NCBI GenBank assembly: GCA_015057275.1
Contig: SVEO01000018.1
Span: 1-35,970 of the forward strand
Direction: 5' to 3'
From: Lachnospiraceae bacterium
Lineage (GTDB): Bacteria; Bacillota; Clostridia; Lachnospirales; Lachnospiraceae
DNA length: 35,970 nt
Within the stretch, counting starts at the first letter, position 1, and each line of letters starts with the position of its first letter. Position numbers and translations under genes: made by a program. Under the pieces are notes generated by a model. That model was not told where the DNA came from. It worked only from the letters and a program-made list of their open reading frames with translations, and ran no database searches. This document shows positions 25,004-30,981 of this stretch, piece by piece.

Positions 25004-26665
25004 TTAAACCTTCAACTTCACATCAAGTTCAATAGTAGTAGTAGTCCAGTTAGCGCCGGTCTTTAAACCGTTCGTGTGCAGCTTGCGCCCGTTGACAGTA
25101 ACTCTTTTCTTGGATTTCGCTCTAATTAGTTGCGGTCGCTCTCTATGATAGTCGATTCGCTCGATACAAGACTTTAACAGCCTATTTTTAACTTCCGCAC
25201 TGATTTCCTCGTCATACAGGGAAGCAAGCGCTTGTTTAAATGTTATCAGCTTTTCTTCGTAATTTACCGGCTCCGGGACAACATCATATGCTTTACGCAG
25301 CGCATGTTCGACTTCATTCTTTTCTTTCAACAGCTTATCGTTTAATTGTCGGAAGATATGTGCCGGCATCCTGGTTTCTAAATTTGGGTCAGCCTGAGCC
25401 TCCCATTGAGCGAGTTCTTTGGCTTGCAAATCTTGCAATTTTTTTTCCAACGACTTAATAAGCTGCATGTGCAGCTCTGCAGAATCATCAACCTTATTAC
25501 CGATTTTAAATTCAATATCTCTAATGCATTCTTTTAGTATATCACTAATACGGACAAGCATTTCATCGTAGAGGCAGGAACCCGATTTGCAATGCGTCTG
25601 CGCGTCACAGATGAGTCGTGGTGCCGCACGCTCTACCCCGTCTTTGCGATAAGTTCGTAATGACATGGCGAAGCCACATTGGCAGTACAATAAGCCGGCA
25701 AATGGATTTCGCACCTTGGTGTTAGGTTTTGCCCGGTGATGCTTCCCGCGCTTTTCCTGTGCAGCGTAAAATAGCTCTTCAGAAATAAGTGCATCATGCT
25801 TCCCTTCGAATATCAGATAGTCGCCGTCCTTGGCTTTGTAACTTCTCTTGATAAATTCTCCATCCTCCACAGTAGTAATTCGTTTGCGACGATTCCACAC
25901 CACCTTGCCGATATAGTGTTCGTTGGTAAGCATATTCTTTAAAAAGGCAGGGGACCAATGCTCGCCGCCTTTTCGTGGCTTAACGCCTAAGCTATCAAGA
26001 TAATGAGCGATGTTGGTTACTCCCATATCTTTGCTGACGTACAAATCAAACACCAAGCGTACGATATTCGCTTGTTCCGTATTTTCTTTAAGCGTAGGGC
26101 ATTTCCTGCGCCCATCCATTACCCATGTTTTGTCATAACCATACGGAGGTACATTCGCAATATAGTTTCCATGACTGACGGAATCCAATCTACCACGATT
26201 CATGATTTTTTTCGTGTATTCAAGATATTCATTGCCACGCTTCAGCTCACGCTCAAATGCATCTCTGTCGTATTCGTCTTTTAAATCATAAGTCCTTGAT
26301 GGGGTGATAATAAGCGTATTTGTATAGCGCAGCAGCTTGATCAAGCGGCCGGCATCCTCCAAATCGCCGCGGGAAAGTCGCTGCACCTCGACACAAAGGA
26401 TAGCTTTATATTTGGGGGATTCAACCAATTTTAAAACTTTTTGAATCTCCGGGCGGTCTGCAATTGTTTCCCCGGAAACGACCTCGCGATACTTATTTTC
26501 TTCAGGCACATTTGCCTTTAGGTACCTGTCGGACCATTCATCCAAAATACCCTCATGCTTTGCCAAGACTTCTTCAACGGACATCAAAGGGTCATCGGAG
26601 CGTGATTTTCGCAAGTACACGATCACGTCGTCAGGAGCAAACTTTAGCTCGGGTTGGTAGTACAT
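25004..26665 (-). CDS. Large serine recombinase (integrase/excisionase of the element)
   Basis: The start at 26665 is chosen because GAAAGG lies 9 bases upstream; two earlier Met codons touch it. The protein has 553 residues. The resolvase domain (12-150) carries the catalytic Ser21 in VIVYLRKSRSDD, D70-R71-P72 and R96-L-S-R99. The recombinase domain follows (NVPPYGYDKTW, LGVKPRKGGEHWSP). A zinc ribbon has paired cysteines (LLYCQCGFAMS, then ICDAQTHCKSGSC), and a coiled coil (about 400-480, rich in Glu/Lys/Leu) ends before the C-terminal part. These are the parts of large serine integrases such as SpoIVCA and phage enzymes. Its stop codon is 22 bases from the broken cotJC, as expected for the enzyme that made the integration. 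Confidence 0.95.
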   Translation of the reverse strand: MYYQPELKFAPDDVIVYLRKSRSDDPLMSVEEVLAKHEGILDEWSDRYLKANVPEENKYREVVSGETIADRPEIQKVLKLVESPKYKAILCVEVQRLSRGDLEDAGRLIKLLRYTNTLIITPSRTYDLKDEYDRDAFERELKRGNEYLEYTKKIMNRGRLDSVSHGNYIANVPPYGYDKTWVMDGRRKCPTLKENTEQANIVRLVFDLYVSKDMGVTNIAHYLDSLGVKPRKGGEHWSPAFLKNMLTNEHYIGKVVWNRRKRITTVEDGEFIKRSYKAKDGDYLIFEGKHDALISEELFYAAQEKRGKHHRAKPNTKVRNPFAGLLYCQCGFAMSLRTYRKDGVERAAPRLICDAQTHCKSGSCLYDEMLVRISDILKECIRDIEFKIGNKVDDSAELHMQLIKSLEKKLQDLQAKELAQWEAQADPNLETRMPAHIFRQLNDKLLKEKNEVEHALRKAYDVVPEPVNYEEKLITFKQALASLYDEEISAEVKNRLLKSCIERIDYHRERPQLIRAKSKKRVTVNGRKLHTNGLKTGANWTTTTIELDVKLKV

Positions 26666-26688
26666 ACACATCATCCTTTCTGTTTTGG

Positions 26689-26728
26689 GGTATAAAAAAT
26701 ACACCTCAATCAAAAAATATTTTGATTG
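26689..26728. promoter_or_regulatory. Two palindromes upstream of the recombinase gene
   Basis: A near-palindrome GGTATAAAAAATACACC (26689-26705) is followed directly by a perfect inverted repeat CAATCAAAA-4-TTTTGATTG (26707-26728). They lie between the recombinase start (minus strand) and the plus-strand promoter at 26726-26755, whose -35 overlaps the second palindrome. They are likely operators that control recombinase and small-RNA expression. Confidence 0.4.
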
Positions 26729-26755
26729 ACTTGGTGTGCCCGAAGATGATATATT
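26726..26755 (+). promoter_or_regulatory. Promoter of a short plus-strand RNA
   Basis: TTGACT (26726-26731), an 18-base spacer and TATATT (26750-26755). The -35 starts within the perfect palindrome at 26707-26728. Confidence 0.5.
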
Positions 26756-26761
26756 AGTAAT

Positions 26762-26828
26762 GTATATGTCATATCCCTTCGGGTATATGCAAAGCCGTTC
26801 GGTGTTGGTAGCACCGGGCGGTTTTTTT
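26762..26828 (+). ncRNA. Candidate small RNA between the recombinase and abiF genes
   Basis: A plus-strand promoter (26726-26755) is followed by a transcript of only about 65-70 bases with two hairpins: CATATCCC-TTC-GGGTATATG (26770-26789, one bulge) and the terminator CCG-TT-CGGTG / CACCG-GG-CGG (26795-26821) with seven Ts (26822-26828). No convincing peptide is encoded. Its 3' end abuts the stop codon of the convergent abiF gene. It may regulate the recombinase divergent to it, or simply insulate abiF; no known RNA family is recognised. Confidence 0.45.
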
Positions 26829-27906
26829 ATTTACGCGGCGGTCCGTTGTATGAACATCTTTTGCAAGGTATATACCCCTTATTTTCTGCTTCTTCTAAAG
26901 AAAGTTCTTTTGCGCGTTTGATTCCACTACAATGAGGGGTTGCATGGTATTTATTACTAGTGTTTGAAATATATACAACATCTTTTGTAACAATATTGAT
27001 ATTCAATATTTGCCCCAAATAAGTAACATCTTGCGGAAATCTGCTGCAATGTCGGGAGAGCTCTCGTCTCAATACATCATTCAAACGCTGCAAAGGAGCC
27101 TGGTATTTAAGTAGGCTCAACAAGAAAAGTAGTTGGTTGAATCCCCGTGATTTGCTAGACAAATCAGAACTAAAAATTTCTGCGTAACGAACCTTAAAGT
27201 GGCAGTTGTAATTATATATTCTTCCCCCATGGGCCGATGCGTTCCGGTATTCAAGGCATACATACAATGTATCCAATAAGAGTTTACGAAGCGCTTCATC
27301 AGACAAATTCAGTTTATTACCATTGTATAAAAGATGGACTAATTCATCTAATTCGGTAGATTTAAATAAATCAATAAAATTTACAATAGTACTAAAGTAT
27401 ATACTTTTGAATAATATCCAAGGCGGGACAATGCCATGCTCAGTTTTATAGTGATAAATTGGATTTTTGTCAGTAGTCAAGGTTTCATTCATAGTATCAA
27501 GTATTCCGGGCAAAGTGAAACGTTTCTTTCGTTTACGCTTATTGCGATAATTTTTGTAGGAAAGATACTGTTCCTGATGAGGACCAAATGATTTTGCAAC
27601 AACGTCGGCAGTAGCTTCTTTAATATGTTCTTCTAAATCCAACATAGCAGCCATTACAGCATTACGTAAATTTTTGTCAAGAATATATAATGAACATACC
27701 TGTTCAAACGAGACACCAGAGCGATATACTTTGGATTTGCCAGAAGTTATAACATAAGGTTCTCTATAACTTTTGATTAGATTTGAATAGCCATATAGAT
27801 GGAGCGATTTGGAGGCATATTCGACATCATTTAGTATTAAATTTTGATTTAGTAGTTTTTGTATTTGTTGTTCAACAGTTGTGTATTTAATGTTATCGTT
27901 TGCCAT
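26827..27906 (-). CDS. Abi_2/AbiF-type HEPN protein with C-terminal Cys/His cluster
   Basis: This 359-residue protein is of the Abi_2 (AbiD/AbiF) family. The N-terminal part has VEQQIQKLLNQNLILND, LHLYGYSNLIKSYR and LDKNLRNAVMAAMLDLEEHIK (R81), and the HEPN RNase motif R-x4-H is R221-H226 in EYRNASAHGGRIYN. AbiF proteins are abortive-infection toxins reported to be stably linked to a non-coding RNA that acts as antitoxin and to be related to the ancestor of Cas13. Residues 310-352 add VYISNTSNKYHATPHCSG and GYIPCKRC: H321, C326, C348 and C351 resemble a small Ada-like metal-binding module. The gene has SD AAGGAG (27918-27923) and a terminator hairpin between its promoter and start. It belongs to the element and may give it phage exclusion or stability. 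Confidence 0.85.
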   Translation of the reverse strand: MANDNIKYTTVEQQIQKLLNQNLILNDVEYASKSLHLYGYSNLIKSYREPYVITSGKSKVYRSGVSFEQVCSLYILDKNLRNAVMAAMLDLEEHIKEATADVVAKSFGPHQEQYLSYKNYRNKRKRKKRFTLPGILDTMNETLTTDKNPIYHYKTEHGIVPPWILFKSIYFSTIVNFIDLFKSTELDELVHLLYNGNKLNLSDEALRKLLLDTLYVCLEYRNASAHGGRIYNYNCHFKVRYAEIFSSDLSSKSRGFNQLLFLLSLLKYQAPLQRLNDVLRRELSRHCSRFPQDVTYLGQILNINIVTKDVVYISNTSNKYHATPHCSGIKRAKELSLEEAENKGYIPCKRCSYNGPPRK

Positions 27907-27930
27907 AATTTTAAATTCTCCTTAGAATAC

Positions 27931-27997
27931 AAAAAGAGCCTGGAATTAAATTCCAAGACTCCTTTTGTGACCGCCCAGCAGTCATTCGCTAATTTCA
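27931..27997 (-). ncRNA. Candidate AbiF-associated non-coding RNA (putative RNA antitoxin)
   Basis: Downstream of a near-consensus promoter (28004-28031) lies an RNA of about 65-70 bases with no ribosome binding site. It folds into hairpin 1, TGACTGC-TGG-GCGGTCA on the minus strand (27968-27984; 7 bp with one G-T), an AAAAGG linker, then hairpin 2, GAGTCTTGGAAT / ATTCCAGGCTC (27936-27958, about 11 bp with one bulge), and a run of five Ts (27935-27931). The second hairpin is a proper intrinsic terminator, so most transcripts would stop 25 bases before abiF and the toxin would come from read-through. Position, compactness and the neighbour fit the reported AbiF toxin/RNA-antitoxin arrangement; that this is the same RNA family is inference. 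Confidence 0.65.
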
Positions 27998-28003
27998 TTT
28001 AGC

Positions 28004-28031
28004 ATTATATCATATGCAGGAATCTTGTCAA
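28004..28031 (-). promoter_or_regulatory. Strong promoter of the AbiF-associated RNA
   Basis: On the minus strand TTGACA (28031-28026), a 16-base spacer and TATAAT (28009-28004): both boxes are perfect consensus. It is the strongest-looking promoter of the element and drives the short RNA and, through read-through, abiF. Confidence 0.8.
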
Positions 28032-28156
28032 GTATTCATTTAAAAATAATATCAATTTGTTGTTTTAAAATTATTTGCGACGCTTTCCTGCGCTTTTATG
28101 TGTCTTGCGCCGGCGCAATTTGTTTACATTATTATCCTTTTCTTTGGAAGTAGAGA

Positions 28157-28786
28157 CTAAAATTTCGCTCTTAATTCAACAACTCTTCCAATTATTTTTA
28201 CCGGCTTTTCTACAATCTCTTTTTCAGTAAATACCATTGGTTCATACTTTGGATTGTTAGAAATCAGCATAATACCGTCAGCGTATTTTTTTAAGCGCTT
28301 GCAGGTAGCCTCATCACCATTTACTAACGCGATAACAATCTCGCCGCTTTCTGCATCATCCTGCTGTCGAACAATAACAACATCGCCATCACTAATCTTA
28401 GGTTCCATGCTATCTCCGTGAATCTGCAGACCGAAGAACTCTCCAGTTCTTGCCATTTCTTCCGTAATTTCTTCTGTATCAATGATTTCCTCTACTGCAT
28501 TGATTGGAATACCTGCAGCCACGCGGCCGAGGACGTTGATAACCACACCTTGTCGATATTTTGGTGAGTTTGAAAGTTCAAACCCCATGCGTGTATAACA
28601 CAATTCATTTACAGATACCTTAAAGAATGTAGCAATCTGATTGGTCATTTTTAATGTTGGTTCGGACACACCAGACTCCCATTTGGTAATAGTTGTATAT
28701 GATTTGTAACCGAGTGCTTTTGCAAGTTCCTCTTGACTATAGCCATGTTTAATTCGCAAATACCTGATATTTTCGCCGATATACAT
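28157..28786 (-). CDS. S24-family phage repressor (CI/LexA-like)
   Basis: Start 28786 (AGGTGA 6-7 bases upstream) is preferred; the longer frame adds a hydrophobic, non-family N-terminus that runs through the operator region. The 209-residue product has an XRE helix-turn-helix (5-60; SQEELAKALGYKSYTTITKWE) and an S24 self-cleaving peptidase domain: cleavage site A91-G92 in RVAAGIPI, catalytic S126 in HGDSMEPKISDGD and K163 in ATCKRLKK. Such repressors keep the element silent and are inactivated after DNA damage through RecA-stimulated autocleavage. It is divergent from the Cro-like gene, and its likely operators are the identical palindromes at 28896-28914 and 29136-29154. Confidence 0.93.
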   Translation of the reverse strand: MYIGENIRYLRIKHGYSQEELAKALGYKSYTTITKWESGVSEPTLKMTNQIATFFKVSVNELCYTRMGFELSNSPKYRQGVVINVLGRVAAGIPINAVEEIIDTEEITEEMARTGEFFGLQIHGDSMEPKISDGDVVIVRQQDDAESGEIVIALVNGDEATCKRLKKYADGIMLISNNPKYEPMVFTEKEIVEKPVKIIGRVVELRAKF

Positions 28787-28890
28787 TTGCTCACCTACTT
28801 TCTTTATAAGTATATTAAAGTATATATGATAAAAAATCAATAAGAATTTAATAAAAAACAAAAAAAAGTGAAAAAAAATCATAAACACTA

Positions 28891-28919
28891 TTGACATATG
28901 AAAAATATTCATATATACT
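28891..28919 (+). promoter_or_regulatory. Early promoter 1 with palindromic operator in the spacer
   Basis: TTGACA (28891-28896), a 17-base spacer and TATACT (28914-28919). The palindrome ATATGAA-AAATA-TTCATAT (28896-28914) fills the spacer exactly, so a bound repressor would block RNA polymerase. It drives the Cro-like gene. Confidence 0.8.
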
Positions 28920-28942
28920 AACGTCGAAAGGAGGGGGTGGAA

Positions 28943-29158
28943 ATGCAACAGTATTCATTAAAAGAACTGAGAGCTAGAAAAAATTTAACACAATCGGAAG
29001 TTGCTGAAATAATGGGAATTTCTGTACAAACATACAATGCATGGGAGAAAGATGTATCGAATGTTGCAATAGGAAAAGTAAATGCACTTGCTGAATTTTT
29101 TGGCGTTACTGTAGGAGAAATTTTTTTGCCTTGCAATATGAAAAATATTCATATATAG
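28943..29158 (+). CDS. Cro-like XRE regulator
   Basis: ATG 28943 has AAGGAGG 9 bases upstream; a GTG at 28937 would overlap that site. The 71-residue protein is one helix-turn-helix domain: LKELRARKNLTQSEVAEIMG, SVQTYNAWEKD as turn and recognition helix, then VNALAEFFGVTVGEIF. It is divergent from the S24 repressor, the classic CI/Cro arrangement. Its last codons (NMKNIHI) lie inside a second copy of the operator, so coding and operator sequence are shared there. Confidence 0.88.
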   Translation: MQQYSLKELRARKNLTQSEVAEIMGISVQTYNAWEKDVSNVAIGKVNALAEFFGVTVGEIFLPCNMKNIHI

Positions 29159-29159
29159 G
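29131..29159 (+). promoter_or_regulatory. Early promoter 2 with the same operator, inside the end of the Cro gene
   Basis: TTGCAA (29131-29136), a 17-base spacer and TATATA (29154-29159). The spacer holds the same palindrome as promoter 1 (29136-29154); identity with the first copy covers 22 bases (28896-28917 and 29136-29157). It would start the transcript of the following early genes under the same repressor. Confidence 0.65.
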
Positions 29160-29182
29160 CAAGGGGAGAGAGGTGAGAAAAA

Positions 29183-29362
29183 ATGTGGGTAGCAGTATTT
29201 ATAGTAACAACAGCAATATGTGCGGTAGGATGGCTTACAAGATACATTTCATGCGCTGCATTGGTGTATTACATGAAAATGAAAGAGTACAAACTTCCGA
29301 ATAATGAAGAGATGGAAGAATGTACTCAATTTGTGACAAGACATTTATTTCGTCAGTCCTAG
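29183..29362 (+). CDS. Small membrane protein of the early region
   Basis: The 59-residue product starts MWVAVFIVTTAICAVGWLTR, one membrane span at about residues 2-30, and ends with a charged stretch (YYMKMKEYKLPNNEEMEE). AGAGAGGTGAG precedes the ATG. Small proteins of this type recur just downstream of cro in Clostridial prophages; the function is unknown. Its last 18 bases overlap the convergent DUF2513 gene. Confidence 0.65.
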   Translation: MWVAVFIVTTAICAVGWLTRYISCAALVYYMKMKEYKLPNNEEMEECTQFVTRHLFRQS

Positions 29363-29734
29363 CTGTGCCTGAATTAATTGTTGAACCACGGTTGCGGCAA
29401 TCTGGAATAGCGCACTGAGCGAGTTTGAACCGATTTTGGAACTAATAACTTTTACGTGGTTCCAAACATTATCGGCGCGAATATTGTTCAAAAACTCATG
29501 CCCTTTAGGGGTCAAATCAGAAACAGTATACGAACCATAATTCATGGTATGGGAAGGTTCAAATAAAAAGCCATTAAGCTCGCATTGACGTAAATGATAC
29601 ATAACTTCCTCAAACGAGTACTTGGGGAAAAGCGCAGGAATCGTAGTTTCATCAAAACGATAATAATGTTTTATATCGGGTAACGATTCAACAATCAATA
29701 GTATATCACGTGTGCAATCCGGATTGAGTTTCAT
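29345..29734 (-). CDS. DUF2513 domain-containing protein
   Basis: This 129-residue protein begins MKLNPDCTRDILLIVESL and contains EVMYHLRQCELNGFLFEPS and VSDLTPKGHEFLNNIRADNVW, the winged-helix-like pattern of DUF2513, followed by a hydrophobic-rich C-terminal helix (LSALFQIAATVVQQLIQAQLG). DUF2513 proteins are common in phages and mobile elements and are probably small DNA-binding regulators. GAAAGGAAC precedes the ATG. It is the only minus-strand gene in the early region, so it has its own promoter, and its 3' end overlaps the preceding small gene. Confidence 0.85.
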   Translation of the reverse strand: MKLNPDCTRDILLIVESLPDIKHYYRFDETTIPALFPKYSFEEVMYHLRQCELNGFLFEPSHTMNYGSYTVSDLTPKGHEFLNNIRADNVWNHVKVISSKIGSNSLSALFQIAATVVQQLIQAQLGLTK

Positions 29735-29946
29735 ATCAATGTTCCTTTCGAGATTATTCCGACATGAATCGGTAATTACAGTATAAAGGGAAAGAGGAAC
29801 AATATCAAGAGAAGATTAAAAGAAGAGAGGCAAGAAGAAATGGACGAGTACATAAAGAAAAAGAAGCCACAAGTCTTTCTAAAAAAATAACATCAAGACA
29901 AACTATGACTTCATAAGTTGAAATACGACAGAATAGGAGTGATGAA
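29735..29946. other. Intergenic region with a possible very short frame
   Basis: The stretch contains the promoter region of the DUF2513 gene and purine-rich plus-strand sequence. A 16-codon frame at 29840-29890 (MDEYIKKKKPQVFLKK) is open further upstream without an ATG and reads like the end of a small basic protein; I do not call it a gene. Confidence 0.4.
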
Positions 29947-30123
29947 ATGCAAGGAAAATGTAGGGATACATACAAAGAAATAAAAACATTTGAATATCCG
30001 AATGCAATCGTGCGAGTACATATTCCTGATCTCACGCTGGAAGAACGGGAACGACGAATGGAAGTCATTAAAGCAGCAGCGGCAGTGCTAGTGCTGGAAA
30101 GCGAGAAGAAAGCGAGGGTATAG
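29947..30123 (+). CDS. Small conserved prophage protein
   Basis: The 58-residue product (MQGKCRDTYKEIKTFEYP, IVRVHIPDLTLEERERRMEV, a helical Ala-rich end) is shorter than the usual gene-finding limit but has an ideal GGAG site and a clean start. Proteins with the core Y-P-N-A-I-V-R-V-H-x-P-D-L-T-x-E-E-R are common in early regions of Lachnospiraceae prophages and integrative elements. The function is unknown. The next gene starts at the base after its stop. Confidence 0.7.
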   Translation: MQGKCRDTYKEIKTFEYPNAIVRVHIPDLTLEERERRMEVIKAAAAVLVLESEKKARV

Positions 30124-30277
30124 GATGAAGCAACCGAGAAAGCTAACGCTAGAAGAAAAAAATTCTCTCCAAGCATGTGGACAAGCTTGCCGGATGGCGA
30201 ACACAAGGAAAGGATAAAGAAACCATTTACTTTATTAACATACAGACCGGTAAACGAATGGAAATACGATACTAGAA
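30124..30277 (+). pseudogene. Small early protein (DUF6906-like) with a frameshift in an A7 run
   Basis: The frame starts MKQPRKLTLEEK and then, at the run of seven As (30156-30162), leaves the family sequence. Skipping one base restores I-L-S-K-H-V-D-K-L-A-G-W, then FINIQTGKRMEIRY and a stop at 30275-30277. The repaired 50-residue protein matches the small family R-K-L-T-x-E-E-K-x-x-L-S-K-H...T-G-K found in such elements. One inserted A explains it; a sequencing error or slippage during expression is possible. Confidence 0.55.
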
Positions 30278-30290
30278 GGGAGACGAGAGA

Positions 30291-30533
30291 ATGGGAGACT
30301 TAGAAATCATCGGCGAGGCGTTGTGCCAGCTATTGCCGTGGATACTGGTAGCAGGCATGGTGTGCATCGCGAGCGACGTAGTCTGTTGGGTATGCGACAA
30401 CCGCGAGTATTTGGCGGACCGCAGGCGGCGCCGGCTACTGACACGAGCGCGCAACATGCAGCGCCGAGCAAAGCGCCTGCAGATGCGGGCAATACAAATT
30501 AAGGAAGGAGAAAACGATGAAAACCGCAGATAA
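30291..30533 (+). CDS. Small membrane protein with a strongly basic tail
   Basis: The 80 residues comprise a hydrophobic N-terminal half (LCQLLPWILVAGMVCIASDV), likely one span, then an Arg-rich helix (REYLADRRRRRLLTRARNM, QRRAKRLQMRA) that could bind nucleic acid or membrane lipids. GGGAGACGAGAG precedes the ATG. It overlaps the next gene by 17 bases in another frame. No family is recognised; its base composition is more GC-rich than its neighbours. Confidence 0.6.
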   Translation: MGDLEIIGEALCQLLPWILVAGMVCIASDVVCWVCDNREYLADRRRRRLLTRARNMQRRAKRLQMRAIQIKEGENDENRR

Positions 30534-30831
30534 GGAGAAACTGAAAGGGTATTTACGCCACATTAGAAAACTCGACGAAGAAATACAGAAAACCATCGCG
30601 GAGATGAACGAATATTTCGGAGAAGAACTTAGAGCATGGCGCCCAACCAATAAACCGGTGTTCTTCGACTGCGGCATAGAGCAGGTCGCGGAATGTCTGG
30701 AAATTGGCTTGATAGAGAAACAGAGCCTTACAGACGAGTCTTATTACATACACGAGGCAACGTTCGAAGAGTTGGCACTCACAACTGTATTAAGAAATGA
30801 GAGGTTATCAAGCTTTTTGGACAAAAAATAA
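30517..30831 (+). CDS. Hypothetical early-region protein
   Basis: This 104-residue soluble protein begins with a charged coiled-coil-like helix (MKTADKEKLKGYLRHIRKLD, EEIQKTIAEMNEYFGEELRA), followed by a mixed domain with VFFDCGIEQVAECLEIGLIE. AAGGAAGGAG lies before the ATG, inside the previous gene. I do not recognise a family. A hairpin (30833-30852) follows the stop immediately. Confidence 0.65.
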   Translation: MKTADKEKLKGYLRHIRKLDEEIQKTIAEMNEYFGEELRAWRPTNKPVFFDCGIEQVAECLEIGLIEKQSLTDESYYIHEATFEELALTTVLRNERLSSFLDKK

Positions 30832-30832
30832 A

Positions 30833-30899
30833 GCCGGTATTTGCATACCGGCCGTAGCGCCTATGGCACTACCAACATCCAAAGATAGTGTACCATAGG
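30833..30899. other. Two successive hairpins upstream of the HUH Rep gene
   Basis: Hairpin A is perfect: GCCGGTAT (30833-30840) / ATACCGGC (30845-30852). Hairpin B is longer: CCTATGG and ACTA (30860-30871) pair with TAGT and CCATAGG (30886-30899) around small internal and apical loops. Neither is followed by a T run. They could terminate or protect the upstream message, or be part of an origin recognised by the HUH protein encoded 80 bases downstream. Confidence 0.5.
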
Positions 30900-30981
30900 A
30901 ATCTCAAAAAAGCAAGTAAAAACGGGGAAATTTAACCTCGTTTTGAACTTGATAAAAATATTAAAGTTAGGACCTGAGACT

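Noticed and set aside
26736-26921. 61-residue plus-strand frame between recombinase and abiF
   Set aside because: It starts upstream of the predicted transcript start, passes through an intrinsic terminator and continues antisense to abiF.
27840-27998. Leader-peptide frame through the AbiF-associated RNA (MKLANDCWAVTKG...)
   Set aside because: The ATG would lie at the predicted transcription start, without a ribosome binding site, and the frame runs out of the RNA into abiF in another phase.
28072-28150. Short basic minus-strand reading frame (NVNKLRRRKTHKSAGKRRK) behind the S24 gene
   Set aside because: No usable start codon in frame.
28787-28948. Longer N-terminus of the S24 repressor (hydrophobic extension)
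   Set aside because: The extension crosses the operator/promoter region, is pure Phe/Ile-rich reverse complement of AT-rich DNA, and the repressor has a good start at 28786.
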